DNA of 64,000 nt from Buchnera aphidicola (Rhopalosiphum maidis) (GCF_003671935.1 NZ_CP032759.1:1-64000); one strand, 5' to 3'. Shown: positions 40,644-51,310, counted from the first letter of the stretch. Notes: generated by a model from the letters alone, not told the origin. Translations and numbers: made by a program.

Positions 40644-41867
40644 CTAATACTTTTTTAATATTAAAGAAACATTAGTACCACCAAAACCAAAACTATTAGA
40701 CATTGCTGTTTCAATTCTTGTATTAAAAGTTTTTTGTACAATATTCATGTTGTCAGCAGAAGACTCTATTTTTTCAATATTAATTGAAGGAGCTATAAAA
40801 TTATACTTCATCATTAATAATGTATAAATAATTTCATGTACACCAGATACCCCTAAAGCGTGACCAGTCATAGATTTTGTTGCGGAAATCATAGGTTTTT
40901 TTTCATAACGAAAAGATTTTTTAATTGCATCTAATTCAATTAAATCACCAATTTTAGTAGAAGTACCATGAACATTCAAATAATCAATAAATGATATTTT
41001 ATTTTCTTTTTTTGCTAAATTCATACAGCGTACAGCCCCTTCTCCTGAAGGTACAATCATATCTTTACCGTCAGAGGTTGCAGCATAACCAATAATTTCA
41101 GCATAAATATGAGCAGATCTAGATAAAGCACAATTCAACTCTTCAATAACTACTATTCCTCCTCCACCAGATACAACAAAACCATCGCGATTTACATCAT
41201 AAACACGTGATGATTTAATAGGTGTATTATTAAAATGACTAGAAAGTGCTTTCATTGCATCAAATTCACATGCTAATTCCCAACTTACTTCTTCACCCCC
41301 ACCAGCAAAAATAAGATCTTGCTTACCAAATTTAATTAACTCAAATGCATTACCAATACAATGTCCAGAAGTCGCACAAGCTGAGCTTATAGAATAATTT
41401 ACTCCATATATCTTAAACAAAGTTGACAAACAAGCCGATATTCCAGAATTCATAGCCTTAATTGCAATATAAGGACTAACAGAATTTAAACCTCGATTAC
41501 TTCTAATTGCATCTATACCTATTATGTGATGTTTTGGAGAACCTCCTCCAGAACCAACAATAAGTCCAATACGTGGGTTTTTTTGATATTGTTTAGTTTT
41601 TAAATTAGCATCTTTAATTGCCTGCTCCATTGATAAAAAAGCATACAGAGATCCATCATTCATAAAGCGAGTTGTTTTATTTTTTTTTAAATAATTTTTA
41701 TCTTTTAATTTTATATTACCCCAAACTTGACTACGCATACCTGATTCTTTCATTTCTTCCGAAAATGTAATCCCAGAAATACCATTATATAAAGAATTTA
41801 AGACTTCTTTTTTATTGTTTCCAATACTTGAAATAATACCAAATCCTGTAATCACAACTCGTTTCAC
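40644..41867 (-). CDS. fabB: 3-oxoacyl-ACP synthase I
   Basis: Fatty-acid chain elongation (KAS I). It has 407 residues (E. coli 406). The active-site Cys lies in SSACATSGHCIGNA, and the two His in NVHGTSTKIGD and SATKSMTGHALGVSG. The FabB-type GGGEEVSWELACEFDAM rules out FabF. Single gene with A+T-rich flanks. Confidence 0.96.
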   Translation of the reverse strand: MKRVVITGFGIISSIGNNKKEVLNSLYNGISGITFSEEMKESGMRSQVWGNIKLKDKNYLKKNKTTRFMNDGSLYAFLSMEQAIKDANLKTKQYQKNPRIGLIVGSGGGSPKHHIIGIDAIRSNRGLNSVSPYIAIKAMNSGISACLSTLFKIYGVNYSISSACATSGHCIGNAFELIKFGKQDLIFAGGGEEVSWELACEFDAMKALSSHFNNTPIKSSRVYDVNRDGFVVSGGGGIVVIEELNCALSRSAHIYAEIIGYAATSDGKDMIVPSGEGAVRCMNLAKKENKISFIDYLNVHGTSTKIGDLIELDAIKKSFRYEKKPMISATKSMTGHALGVSGVHEIIYTLLMMKYNFIAPSINIEKIESSADNMNIVQKTFNTRIETAMSNSFGFGGTNVSLILKKY

Positions 41868-41989
41868 TTAAAACACCTTATAATTACTATTTAATGTCAA
41901 AATTACATATAAAAAAAACTTAAATCTAATATTACTTATATAATAAATTAATAATTTTTTTTATTTTAAAAACATATCTGGAAAAAAAA

Positions 41990-42847
41990 GTGAATTCATT
42001 TAATAGCACTGGTATTCTTTATATTATTCCAACACCTATTGGCAATCTATCTGATATTACTTATCGTGCTGTAGAAACTCTAAAAAACGTTAATTTAATA
42101 GCAGCTGAAAACATTTATCATACTAATATTTTACTACAACATTATAATGTTAAAAATATCTTAATATCTTTAAATAAAGATAATGAAAAAACACAAAGTC
42201 ATTATGTAATTAACAAGTTAAAAGAAGGCAAAAAAATTGCCTTAGTCTCCGATGCAGGAACACCGGTTATTAATGATCCAGGCTATTTTTTAGTAAAAAA
42301 ATGTTGTTATTTAAATATTAAAATTGTTCCTCTTCCAGGACCTTGTGCAGCTATTACAGCACTAAGTGCTTCTGGAATTTCTACTAATCGTTTTTGCTAT
42401 GAAGGCTTTCTTCCTTCTAAAAAAAAAATAAGATGTGATTTGTTGAATTCTTTAAAAAAAGAAACAAGAACAATGATTTTTTATGAATCGAAACATAGAA
42501 TACTTGAAAGTATAAGAGATATTATAGAAAAAATTGATGAAAACAGACATTTAGTAGTTGCAAAAGAAATCACAAAAAAATGGGAATATATTTACGGTGC
42601 GAAAGCTAATGTAATGCTATCTTGGCTTAAAAAAGATAAAAATCGTTATAATAAAGGAGAAATAGTAATTATTATAGATGGTTTTAAAGAATTAAAAAAT
42701 CAAGATGTTTCAGAAAAAGTAATAAATACATTTAAAATTTTAAGAAATTTTCTTTCATCAAAACAATCAGTATTAATCGCTTCTAAAATACATAAAATAA
42801 AAAAAAATAATTTATATAAATATGCAATAACAAAAGAAGATAAGTGA
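41990..42847 (+). CDS. rsmI: 16S rRNA (cytidine-1402-2'-O)-methyltransferase
   Basis: SAM-dependent methylase of C1402 in the decoding centre. It has 285 residues (E. coli 286). Motifs: LYIIPTPIGNLSDITYRAVE, ALVSDAGTPVINDPGY, VPLPGPCAAITALSASGI, RFCYEGFLPSKKK. The start is GTG 41990 with GGA 8-10 nt upstream; no ATG precedes the conserved core. Its TGA stop (42845-42847) lies within the -35 element of the rnpB promoter. Confidence 0.95.
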   Translation: MNSFNSTGILYIIPTPIGNLSDITYRAVETLKNVNLIAAENIYHTNILLQHYNVKNILISLNKDNEKTQSHYVINKLKEGKKIALVSDAGTPVINDPGYFLVKKCCYLNIKIVPLPGPCAAITALSASGISTNRFCYEGFLPSKKKIRCDLLNSLKKETRTMIFYESKHRILESIRDIIEKIDENRHLVVAKEITKKWEYIYGAKANVMLSWLKKDKNRYNKGEIVIIIDGFKELKNQDVSEKVINTFKILRNFLSSKQSVLIASKIHKIKKNNLYKYAITKEDK

Positions 42848-42872
42848 CATTTTCATTAAAATGATATATAAT
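42844..42872 (+). promoter_or_regulatory. sigma-70 promoter of rnpB
   Basis: -35 GTGACA (42844-42849), a 17-bp spacer and -10 TATAAT (42867-42872), with the mature rnpB 5' end 11 nt further on. A near-consensus promoter whose -35 overlaps the rsmI stop codon. Confidence 0.75.
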
Positions 42873-42882
42873 TTATCTTTTT

Positions 42883-43258
42883 GAAGTTGACCAAACAGTC
42901 GCTGTTTAGTTTTTAAACTAATTAAACTAAAGAGAGGAAAGTCCGGGCTCCATAGAGCAAGGTGCCAGGTAACACCTGGAAAGCGTGAGCTTATGACAAG
43001 TGCAACAGAAAAAAAACCACCTTATTCTTTTTAAAGTAATAAAAAGTAACAAGGAAAGGGTGAAAAGGTGTGGTAAGAGCACACCGCATAATTGGCAACA
43101 ATTGATGGCAAGGTAAACTCCACCTGGAGCAAAGTCAAATATAGGTTATTTGTATTGCTCGTACTTAAAAAAACCTGGGTAGACTGCTTGAATTAGTAAG
43201 TGATTACTAATCTAGATGAATGACTGTTAAAACAGAACCCGGCTTATAGGTCAACTTC
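42883..43258 (+). ncRNA. rnpB: RNase P RNA (M1 RNA)
   Basis: Catalytic RNA maturing tRNA 5' ends. Type A bacterial RNase P RNA: P1 is a perfect 10-bp pairing of GAAGTTGACC (5') with GGTCAACTTC (3'). The universally conserved segments GAGGAAAGTCCGGGCTCCAT, GGTGCCAGGTAAC, GGTAAGAGCACACCGC, GGTAAACTCCACCTGGAGCA, AGATGAATGACTG and ACAGAACCCGGCTTA all occur in order. About 376 nt, near the E. coli 377 nt, though peripheral stems are A+T rich. Confidence 0.98.
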
Positions 43259-43273
43259 TTAAAAGTAAAAAAT

Positions 43274-43300
43274 AAAAGGTAATAAATTTATTACCTTTTT
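43274..43300. terminator. bidirectional terminator between rnpB and pmbA
   Basis: Perfect 13-bp inverted repeat AAAAGGTAATAAA / TTTATTACCTTTT with a T run at the plus-strand 3' side and an A run mirroring it. It serves rnpB (plus) and pmbA (minus). Confidence 0.8.
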
Positions 43301-43328
43301 GACTAAAAATTTACTTACAAATAAAAAA

Positions 43329-44672
43329 TTAATTTCCTGAAATTTGAATTTCAGATAGTAATATTGAACCACATTGAATATTACTATATATATTAATATC
43401 ATTACTAATACTAAGAATATTAGTCCACATCGTTTTTAAATTACTAGATATAGTAATTTCATTTACTGGATGTTTTATTTTTCCATTTTCAATCCAAAAC
43501 CCTACTGCTCCACGTGAATAATTACCACTAACAATATCAACTCCTTGTCCCATTAATTCAGTTACTAAAAAACCAGTTTCCATAGTCTTTAATAATTCTT
43601 TAAAAGATATGTTTTTATGTGAAACTAACCAATTTGAAATACCTCCAGCATTTCCAGTACTTGTTAATTTTAATTTTCGAGCATTATAAGTATTTAATAA
43701 CCAAGTTTGTAGAACTCCATTTTTAACAATACTCTTAATTCTTGTCGATACACCTTCGTTATCAAAAGGTTTACTTCCTAAGCCTTTTATGAGATGGGGG
43801 TTTTCTTCAATATTTAACCATTCAGGAAAAATTTTTTTCTTTAGATCATGAAGTAAAAATGTCGATTTTCGATAAACATTATCACCACTAATAGCTGAAA
43901 TAAGATGAGAAAAAAAAATAGAAGACATTTCTTTTGAAAAAATTATTGGAGATTTTATAGTATTTATTTTTTTAGAACCTAATCGAGAGACAGCATTTTT
44001 AGCAGCTTTTCGACCTAGTATATCTGGTTTTTCTAAATCATCTAACTTTCTGGAAGTAGAATAACTAAAATCTCTTTGCATAACATTATTATCTTTTGCA
44101 ATCATACAATTATAGTTAGAATAACGAGTGGATTTATATTTTTCTAACATACCTAAACTATTACCAAAAACGTTTATCGTAACATGATTACTAAAAAAAC
44201 TACCTTCACTGTTAATAATTCTTTTATCAAATTTAAAAGCTTCTTTTTCTGATACAGAGGCAAAATTGATTGCGTTCTTAATATTAAATTCAGTAGGATG
44301 AAATAAATTCAAATCTTTAGCTTGGCAGCATAGTAATTCTTCATCTGGTAATCCTGAAAAAAAATCAGAAGAAGAATGTTTAGAAATATCAATTGCGATT
44401 TCTAGCATTTTTTTTATACCATTTATACTAAAATCTTTAGATGATACAACACCTTTAGAAAATTTATTATAAACTGTAATAAAAAGTGCTCCGTCGCTAT
44501 TAAATTCTACGTTTTCAATAATATTATTCCTTATATTGACACTTATACCTATGGTTTTCTTTACAAAAACCTCAATAGAAAAATTGACTTTTTCTTGAGC
44601 TATAATCAAAGTGTTTTTTACTGTATTTATAAGTGAATTTTCTTCTTTTTCTATTTGATTTACTAATTGCAT
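43329..44672 (-). CDS. pmbA: TldE/PmbA metalloprotease subunit
   Basis: Partner of TldD in an unusual zinc protease that matures or degrades small peptides (microcin B17 and CcdA in E. coli). It has 447 residues (E. coli 450). Conserved: [93 protein letters not shown]. Intact. Its natural target in a symbiont lacking microcins is unknown. Confidence 0.95.
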   Translation of the reverse strand: MQLVNQIEKEENSLINTVKNTLIIAQEKVNFSIEVFVKKTIGISVNIRNNIIENVEFNSDGALFITVYNKFSKGVVSSKDFSINGIKKMLEIAIDISKHSSSDFFSGLPDEELLCCQAKDLNLFHPTEFNIKNAINFASVSEKEAFKFDKRIINSEGSFFSNHVTINVFGNSLGMLEKYKSTRYSNYNCMIAKDNNVMQRDFSYSTSRKLDDLEKPDILGRKAAKNAVSRLGSKKINTIKSPIIFSKEMSSIFFSHLISAISGDNVYRKSTFLLHDLKKKIFPEWLNIEENPHLIKGLGSKPFDNEGVSTRIKSIVKNGVLQTWLLNTYNARKLKLTSTGNAGGISNWLVSHKNISFKELLKTMETGFLVTELMGQGVDIVSGNYSRGAVGFWIENGKIKHPVNEITISSNLKTMWTNILSISNDINIYSNIQCGSILLSEIQISGN

Positions 44673-44859
44673 TTATAGCCTCTTAAATATATATTAACTA
44701 ATAAAACTATTTTAAAATAAAGATAATTATATAAAAGAAATATTAATTATCCAAAACAAATTGCTTTTTTAATAAAAATTTAATTATTTTTCTTCTTTAA
44801 TTTTATATTATATTAAATCTAACTAAAAAAATTTAAAAAATATTAGGAACATATACACA

Positions 44860-45390
44860 ATGAATTTTAACTTGATCAAAGCTGGTAATAATATACCAAA
44901 TGATATATATGTTATAATCGAAATACCATCACATGCATCTCCTATCAAATACGAAGTAGATAAAAAATCAGGTATTCTTTTTGTAGATCGTTTTATATCT
45001 ACACCAATGTTTTACCCATGTAATTATGGATATATTAATGAAACTTTATCACTGGATGGTGATCCATTAGATGTTTTAGTACCTTCTCCATATCCAATAC
45101 AATCTAATGTTGTTATCAATTGTAGACCAGTTGGTATATTAAAGATGAAAGATGAATCAGGAGATGATGCAAAAATCATCGCAGTTCCAAATAGTAATAT
45201 TTCTAAAGAATATGAAAGCATAAATGATATCTCAGACATGTCAAAATTATTAAAAAAACAAATTTCACATTTTTTTCAGTACTATAAAAAATTAGAAAAG
45301 GAAAAATGGGTAAAGATTATAGGATGGGGTGATCATAAAGAAGCAAAATTAGAAATCCAAAATTCATGTAATCGTGCCAAGAAAAAATAA
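44860..45390 (+). CDS. ppa: inorganic pyrophosphatase
   Basis: Hydrolyses PPi, pulling biosynthetic reactions forward. It has 176 residues, equal to E. coli. Metal- and substrate-binding residues lie in [39 protein letters not shown] and the KIIAVP motif. Intact. It is convergent with ytfN, 25 nt apart. Confidence 0.97.
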   Translation: MNFNLIKAGNNIPNDIYVIIEIPSHASPIKYEVDKKSGILFVDRFISTPMFYPCNYGYINETLSLDGDPLDVLVPSPYPIQSNVVINCRPVGILKMKDESGDDAKIIAVPNSNISKEYESINDISDMSKLLKKQISHFFQYYKKLEKEKWVKIIGWGDHKEAKLEIQNSCNRAKKK

Positions 45391-45415
45391 ATCTCTATGA
45401 AAAAATATTTTTCTT

Positions 45416-48325
45416 TTAAAATACAAAATTCTTTTTATTAATTTTAAATGAAAAAAAAGAAAATTTTAAATGTCCAACTAAATTATATTTCGATAAAAAA
45501 TAATATAAATTTAGTTGAGTAGAGAAATTTAACTTTATTTTAGGGAAAAGTACAATTTTTATTGTATTGCTATTAAATGAAATATTCCATTTAAAGTGAA
45601 CTGTATTATTTTGAACAATAGAATTTAATGTAAATAATATGTTTCCTTTTTTTATTATTATTCCTTGATTAATTTTAATATTTTCTATGTTTTTTGGAAA
45701 AGAATAAAAAAACAAAATCATATATTTAAATATGCTATCACTTTGTATATTAAAATTTTGAAAATCAATATCAGCCAATATTTGAGGCTGATATATACTC
45801 CCTGAAAACTTTATATTTCCTGAAAATTTTCCTTGAATTTTTGTAAAAAAATTTGGCAAGAAATTAAAAAAAGAACAAGAAAAATCAGATAAAAAAATTT
45901 TTCCATCTATTTTTTTCTTATTAAGAAAATCATAAATATTTAAAAAACCATACATTTTATTGATTTTTAATGAATTTTTTGATTTTTTTATTATCCATTT
46001 CGTCATAACGTTATTTTTTTTAAAATTAATATATAAATTTAAAGAACTGATTTTTTCAATTAATATTCTTTTTTTTATTTTTTTCTCTAATTTTATGTTA
46101 TTACCTTTTAAAAAAAATTTCAAACTAGAAATATTTTCTCCTAAGTTCCATTTAAATTTTGTATTAAAAAACAAATCAGTTTTAAATTTTATAGATGATT
46201 GATGAATTAATTTAAACAATGAAGTTTGAATATTATTAATAATAGAATAAAAAATATTTATATCTTTTATCTTTTTTATACTGTTATAATCAATGTTATC
46301 TTTAGTATTATAAAATAATAAAGGCTTGTTTTTTACAATCAATGATCCCCAGGAAGTTTTAATATCTATTTTTTTTAAAATACCTTTCCAAATTCCTATT
46401 TTCTTATTAAAATGACTGTTTAAAACTAATTTTATAGATAATTTTTTATTTTTTAGAGATAAAGAAAATCTCTGATTTATATTATTCCAATTAGCTTTAA
46501 AATTCAAAAAATCAATATGAAACTTTGAAAAATGTATTTTTTTAAAACTAGCAAAAAATTTTTTTGAAAAATTTTTTTTTAAATTTACATTAGTCAATAT
46601 TTTAATACTATTTAAGTATATAATATTTTTCCAATTTATTTTTTCACCTAAAATAACACTGGAAAAAGAAGGAAGAGAACAAAAACCATATATATCTAAA
46701 GTAGATTTGATTACACCTTTTAAATTTGGAAAAAAATAATTTAAATTATTTACATTAATCGATGAATGAATATTTACTTTTTTAGATATTGAACCAGATA
46801 TATATCCTTTGTTTTTCCCTAATAAAAAATTTATTCTAGGAATTTTTATACCATTTGATTTTTGATAATATAAAGAACCCAATATAGATACTTTTTTTTT
46901 CAGAAAATTGCCTTGAAAATGAAAATTAGGAAGAAAAATACTATTAGATTGTTTATTAAAATTACATAATATACTTATTTTCCCCATCAATTTAGAAATA
47001 TACTGATTATATTCTATTTCTTTTTTCTTTTTTATAACATTTTTGTTTTTAATATTTTTAAAAAATGGAAAACAATAGATTTTTTTTAAAACAATATTTT
47101 TTAAATTACCTATCGCAGAAACATTAATAAAAAAAGAAGGCATACCTGAAATACTAATAATATTCTTTAACAATAAAGAATAATTATTAATTTTTCCTTT
47201 TAAAATAAGATTAAAATTTTTTGAACTTAATATTAATTTTGTACTAATAGGAAACAAAAGACGATCAAAATGTACATTTATATCAAGTGGATAATTTAAA
47301 TTATCTAATAAAACATCTCCATTTATTCTAAATTTAAATAAATTAGTTGATCTCAAATTAAATGTAAATTTATTGTTAATAGTACCTTTAAATAAAACAT
47401 TCATAACTTTATTATTAAAAATATTTGTTGATATTTTATTTTTTACCATAAAAAAAATAGAAAAATCATTTCTAAAAAAAACTTGACCTTCAGACTTCGT
47501 CGTAAAATATTTTGAATGTATTTGAATGTTTTTTATTCTTAAAATATTTTTTTTTAATTTAGCGCTTATTTTTATTCTATAGACATCTACAATTTTTTTA
47601 TTAAAATATTTTAATTTATTGCATTTTAAATGCATCACATTTATATTTATAGGAACAAAAAATTTTCTAAAATTTGAAAAAAAAGATAAAAAATTATTTA
47701 TTTTTTTTCTAAAAAAAAATTTTTTTTTAATAAAAAAATTACTTTTTTTACTAGAAATTTTTTTTATATCATGTATTGTTGAACCAATATAAATTGAGTT
47801 AATTTTAGTCGGAAATAAAGTAAAGGTATTATTGCTCAATTTTAACCCACTAAATATATTAAATAAAAATATATTTTTTTTTTGTATTTTTAATAAAATT
47901 TTATCAGAATATATTTTTTTTAAAATTAATGAATGTTTAAAGAAAAAATTATTTTTCAATTTTTTTTCTTTTACAAAAGCATTTTTTAAAATCGGTTTTT
48001 CAGTTCTATTTAATGAAATAATTAAATTCTTTGTTTCTACTTTTTTTAAAATAGTAGAAAATTTAAATAAAGATATTGGATCTGTTACAACATGAATGCT
48101 ACTAGCATTGATAGATGATCCTAGAATATTAAAACTAATTTTTTTTAATCTAAAATCACGCCAATTTCCTGATATTTCTTCTGTTTTCAATCCTATAAAA
48201 AAATAATTAGTAAAATTAAAAAACCATTTAAATCCTATACTACTTTCTAAAAAGAATAATATTAAAAAAAACAAACTAAAAATAAAAGTCAAAGATTTAG
48301 ATAAATATCTCTGATATAGACTCAT
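45416..48325 (-). CDS. ytfN: TamB-like (YtfN) periplasm-spanning protein, shortened
   Basis: TamB is a beta-taco lipid-bridge/translocation protein between inner and outer membrane, partner of TamA. Here there are 969 residues (E. coli 1259). One N-terminal signal-anchor (LTFIFSLFFLILFFLESSIG), then a long Lys/Asn/Ile/Phe-rich repetitive beta region, and a DUF490-like end (GNIKFSGSIYQPQILADIDFQ) near residue 850. The sequence is highly degenerate, but the frame is intact despite dozens of A/T runs, arguing for selection. No tamA (ytfM) is in the window. Assignment rests on the anchor, the repeat character and the position after ppa. Confidence 0.82.
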   Translation of the reverse strand: MSLYQRYLSKSLTFIFSLFFLILFFLESSIGFKWFFNFTNYFFIGLKTEEISGNWRDFRLKKISFNILGSSINASSIHVVTDPISLFKFSTILKKVETKNLIISLNRTEKPILKNAFVKEKKLKNNFFFKHSLILKKIYSDKILLKIQKKNIFLFNIFSGLKLSNNTFTLFPTKINSIYIGSTIHDIKKISSKKSNFFIKKKFFFRKKINNFLSFFSNFRKFFVPININVMHLKCNKLKYFNKKIVDVYRIKISAKLKKNILRIKNIQIHSKYFTTKSEGQVFFRNDFSIFFMVKNKISTNIFNNKVMNVLFKGTINNKFTFNLRSTNLFKFRINGDVLLDNLNYPLDINVHFDRLLFPISTKLILSSKNFNLILKGKINNYSLLLKNIISISGMPSFFINVSAIGNLKNIVLKKIYCFPFFKNIKNKNVIKKKKEIEYNQYISKLMGKISILCNFNKQSNSIFLPNFHFQGNFLKKKVSILGSLYYQKSNGIKIPRINFLLGKNKGYISGSISKKVNIHSSINVNNLNYFFPNLKGVIKSTLDIYGFCSLPSFSSVILGEKINWKNIIYLNSIKILTNVNLKKNFSKKFFASFKKIHFSKFHIDFLNFKANWNNINQRFSLSLKNKKLSIKLVLNSHFNKKIGIWKGILKKIDIKTSWGSLIVKNKPLLFYNTKDNIDYNSIKKIKDINIFYSIINNIQTSLFKLIHQSSIKFKTDLFFNTKFKWNLGENISSLKFFLKGNNIKLEKKIKKRILIEKISSLNLYINFKKNNVMTKWIIKKSKNSLKINKMYGFLNIYDFLNKKKIDGKIFLSDFSCSFFNFLPNFFTKIQGKFSGNIKFSGSIYQPQILADIDFQNFNIQSDSIFKYMILFFYSFPKNIENIKINQGIIIKKGNILFTLNSIVQNNTVHFKWNISFNSNTIKIVLFPKIKLNFSTQLNLYYFLSKYNLVGHLKFSFFSFKINKKNFVF

Positions 48326-48541
48326 ATAAATAATCCTATTTTAATATTAATCTTAATATTTTCATAAAAATTTTTATCGATATTAAAAATACGTTTACGC
48401 GTATCTTTGGTCAAAAAAATTAAGCTCGCAGCAAACAACTATTATAGTAATTTATACTATGTTAGTATATTATTTAATAAAAAAATTAAACTTTAAAAAA
48501 AATAAATTAAATATAAACTTTCGTAATTAGGAAAATAAAAA

Positions 48542-48772
48542 ATGTCTCGCATATGTCAAGTTACAAGAAAAAAAAGAATGGTTGGTAATAATCGATCACA
48601 CGCTATGAATGCAAAAAAAAGACAATTTCTACCAAATATTCAATATCATCGATTCTGGATTCCTGAAGAAAAAAGATTTATTAGACTACGTGTATCTGCT
48701 CATGGTATGCGCTGTATCGATAAAAAAGGAATAGAATTAATAATAAAAGAAATGAATACTATAAAAAAATAA
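48542..48772 (+). CDS. rpmB: 50S ribosomal protein L28
   Basis: 76 residues (E. coli 78): [20 protein letters not shown], then [21 protein letters not shown] and [16 protein letters not shown]. Intact, 12 nt before rpmG, as in E. coli. The 216-bp region upstream contains small dyads (ATACG/CGTAT near 48390, ATACTA/TAGTAT near 48460) and probably the promoter. Confidence 0.97.
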   Translation: MSRICQVTRKKRMVGNNRSHAMNAKKRQFLPNIQYHRFWIPEEKRFIRLRVSAHGMRCIDKKGIELIIKEMNTIKK

Positions 48773-48784
48773 AGGTAAAAAATT

Positions 48785-48952
48785 ATGGCTAAAAAAAGTC
48801 GAGAAAAAATTAAAATGATTTCTTCTGCAGGAACAGGTCACTATTATACTACTACAAAAAACAAAAGAAACACTCCAGATAAATTAAAATTAAAAAAATA
48901 CGATCCTGTTATTCGCAAACATGTACTATATAATGAGGGAAAAATTAAATAA
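48785..48952 (+). CDS. rpmG: 50S ribosomal protein L33
   Basis: 55 residues, the E. coli length: [20 protein letters not shown], then [20 protein letters not shown] and [14 protein letters not shown]. It has no zinc cysteines, as in the enteric C-minus form. Cotranscribed with rpmB and followed by a strong bidirectional terminator. Confidence 0.97.
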   Translation: MAKKSREKIKMISSAGTGHYYTTTKNKRNTPDKLKLKKYDPVIRKHVLYNEGKIK

Positions 48953-48976
48953 TAAAAATTAATGTTTTTTTAAATT

Positions 48977-49006
48977 AAAGTATAATTTTTTAAAAAATTA
49001 TACTTT
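48977..49006. terminator. bidirectional terminator between rpmG and fliR
   Basis: A perfect 30-nt palindrome: AAAGTATAATTTTTT followed directly by its complement AAAAAATTATACTTT, then TATTTT. It lies 25 nt past rpmG and 84 nt past the convergent fliR end. Confidence 0.8.
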
Positions 49007-49089
49007 ATTTTAAGAATAAAAATTTTTTTAAAATTGAAGTTTTTAGTAAAATTAAATATTTTTCTTAATTGAAACAAGAACTATATTTT

Positions 49090-49857
49090 TCAAAACATAT
49101 AAGACATAAATGAAATTAATTGATTAAGTAAATTTTTAAAGAAAGGAAAAGATATAGACATTAAATAATATAAAATTAACATTCCGATCAATAAATTTAA
49201 TGGAAAACCAATAGAAAAAATAGAAAGTTGAGGAGATAAACGATTTAAAATGCCCATTATTAAAGTAGATAACAATAAAAAAATCATAATTGGCAAAACA
49301 AACATAACACCATTTAAAAAAATATTACTAGAAAAATTTAATAAAATAAAAAAAATATTAGAATTTAAAAAATTAACATCAATTGGTATTCTATAAAAAC
49401 TATCTATTAACATAAAAATTAAATAAAGATGAGTATTAAGTGTTAAAAAGAAAAATAAAGTTAAAACATTTAACCAACGCGATATTATAGAAGTACCTAT
49501 GTATCGATTTGCATTAAAAAAATTTGCAAAAGACAAACCCATCTGTAAACTTATGATTTCTCCAGATAAGTTAAATACAGCAAATAAAAATTGACAAGTT
49601 AATCCTAAAACTATACCAATTAAAATTTGCTGAAACAATAAAAATAAACCCATTATAGAAAATAATTCTATCTGAACTTTAGGTAAAAAAGGTTCTATTA
49701 AAAAAGAAATTAAAATAGATAGGATTATTTTAATTTTTTTATTCACATTTTGATTATTAAAAATAGGTGCAGTTGAAAAAAATGCTAAAATTCGAACCAA
49801 AGGCCAAAAAAAATTACTAATTAAGACTGCTAATTCCAAACTATTAAACGTTAACAT
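49090..49857 (-). CDS. fliR: flagellar type III export protein FliR
   Basis: Inner-membrane export-gate component. It has 255 residues (E. coli 261), about six hydrophobic helices, with WPLVRILAFFSTAPIFNNQNV near the N-terminus, IGIVLGLTCQFLFAVFNLSGEIISLQMGLSFA in the middle and a FPLNLLIGML segment. ATG overlaps the fliQ stop as TAATG. Confidence 0.94.
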   Translation of the reverse strand: MLTFNSLELAVLISNFFWPLVRILAFFSTAPIFNNQNVNKKIKIILSILISFLIEPFLPKVQIELFSIMGLFLLFQQILIGIVLGLTCQFLFAVFNLSGEIISLQMGLSFANFFNANRYIGTSIISRWLNVLTLFFFLTLNTHLYLIFMLIDSFYRIPIDVNFLNSNIFFILLNFSSNIFLNGVMFVLPIMIFLLLSTLIMGILNRLSPQLSIFSIGFPLNLLIGMLILYYLMSISFPFFKNLLNQLISFMSYMF

Positions 49858-50129
49858 TATCTTATAATAATTGATGGTATACTGTAAAATAAGTTATGCA
49901 TATAATCTAACATAACACCTAACATCCAAGGACCAAGTATAGTTATTACAAGTAAGATAGAAATTATTTTAGGAATAAAAGAAAGAGTTTGTTCATTCAC
50001 TTGAGTAGCTGCTTGTAATATACTAATAATTAATCCACTAACTAAAGAAGATAATAATAAAGGAGATGCAAGCATTAATGTAACTTTCATAGCGCTATGA
50101 AATAGTCCCATTACATATTCTGGTGTCAT
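49857..50129 (-). CDS. fliQ: flagellar type III export protein FliQ
   Basis: Small two-helix export-gate protein, 90 residues (E. coli 89): TPEYVMGLFHSAMKVTLMLA, LISILQAATQVNEQTLSFIPKI, then LGPWMLGVMLDY. Intact; stop overlaps the fliR start by one base. Confidence 0.96.
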   Translation of the reverse strand: MTPEYVMGLFHSAMKVTLMLASPLLLSSLVSGLIISILQAATQVNEQTLSFIPKIISILLVITILGPWMLGVMLDYMHNLFYSIPSIIIR

Positions 50130-50165
50130 AAAAAATCCTACATTAAAAAAATTTTTTATAAAAAA

Positions 50166-51305
50166 TTAAATCTTGAAACTCTGTGATAAAGAAGTCACCA
50201 ATAATTGCCATCCGTCTACTAATACAAATAGCATTAATTTAAAAGGTAAAGATATTGTTGATGGAGGAACCATCATCATACCTAAAGCCATTAAAACACT
50301 AGCAACAACTAAGTCAATAATTAAAAAAGGTATAAAAATAGTAAAACCAATTTGAAAAGCTGTTTTTAATTCACTAGTAACAAATGCAGGTAATAAAATA
50401 CGCATGGGTATTTCTTCTTTATTTTTATAAGAAGAAATATGTGCTAATTTAGAAAACAACTCTAAATCAGAAGTATGTGTTTGATTTAACATAAATTTTT
50501 TTAATGGAATTGAACCTTTAATGATAGCTTCATCCATATTAATTTTTTCTTGAGTAAAAGGAAGATACGCTTCTTTGTAAACCTTATCAAAAGTAGGAGA
50601 CATAATAAAAAAAGTTAAAAAAAGAGCTAAACCAAGTAATATTTGATTTGGAGGTGCATATGGCGTTCCTAAAGCATTTCTCAATAAGCCAAAAACAATA
50701 ATAATCCTCGTAAAACTTGTCATCATTAAAAGAAAAGCGGGAAGAAAAGTTAGTGAAGTCAAAAAAATTAAGGTTTGTACTGGCAAAGACCAAGTTTGAC
50801 CTCCATCACTTAAAATGTGACTTGTTGGTCCAGGAATATCAGCATAAACTAATGGACAAAACAAAAATAAGAAAAAAAATGGAATAATTCGATAAAACAT
50901 TGTTTTTTTCCAAAATATTTTAGCAAAAATTTTTAAAGAATCGTTAAATTTTTTCGTTGGTAAAATAACTTCTTTTTTTTTATCAACTAAATCATCTTTT
51001 AAACTAGATGATAACGTATATAAATGAGTAATATAATTTTTTGTTATTCCTAATACTAATTTTGTTTCTTCAATTTTGACAATAATAATAGATTCATTAG
51101 ATCCGAGAGAAATTTTATCAATAGTTTTTATATAAGAATTTTTTTTGTTTATTTTAAAAAAAGAAATTTTCTTTAAAATCCAACTTAAAATTAATATTAA
51201 TAGTAATATTTCAAACAATGAGATTATTACGTAGAAAGTATTTGTAGTATTAAAAATTGTTTTAAATATACTAGGTGCTATTATTGAATACACATTATTT
51301 TCCAT
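50166..51305 (-). CDS. fliP: FliO-FliP fusion, flagellar export gate
   Basis: 379 residues in one frame. Residues 1-110 are FliO-like: a transmembrane helix ([20 protein letters not shown]), then [37 protein letters not shown]. Residues 136-379 are a complete FliP: signal peptide [88 protein letters not shown], ending at QSFKI. E. coli encodes FliO (121) and FliP (245) separately. Met136 (ATG 50900) is preceded by TGGAAA and could be an internal start. Alternatively the internal signal peptide may be cleaved after VYA. The order matches fliN-O-P-Q-R. Confidence 0.94.
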   Translation of the reverse strand: MENNVYSIIAPSIFKTIFNTTNTFYVIISLFEILLLILILSWILKKISFFKINKKNSYIKTIDKISLGSNESIIIVKIEETKLVLGITKNYITHLYTLSSSLKDDLVDKKKEVILPTKKFNDSLKIFAKIFWKKTMFYRIIPFFFLFLFCPLVYADIPGPTSHILSDGGQTWSLPVQTLIFLTSLTFLPAFLLMMTSFTRIIIVFGLLRNALGTPYAPPNQILLGLALFLTFFIMSPTFDKVYKEAYLPFTQEKINMDEAIIKGSIPLKKFMLNQTHTSDLELFSKLAHISSYKNKEEIPMRILLPAFVTSELKTAFQIGFTIFIPFLIIDLVVASVLMALGMMMVPPSTISLPFKLMLFVLVDGWQLLVTSLSQSFKI

Positions 51306-51310
51306 AATAT

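Noticed and set aside
45960..48095. Plus-strand ORFs inside ytfN
   Set aside because: Phe/Ile/Leu-rich shadows of the Lys/Asn/Phe-rich ytfN sequence; the minus-strand frame is continuous and anchored by a signal sequence.
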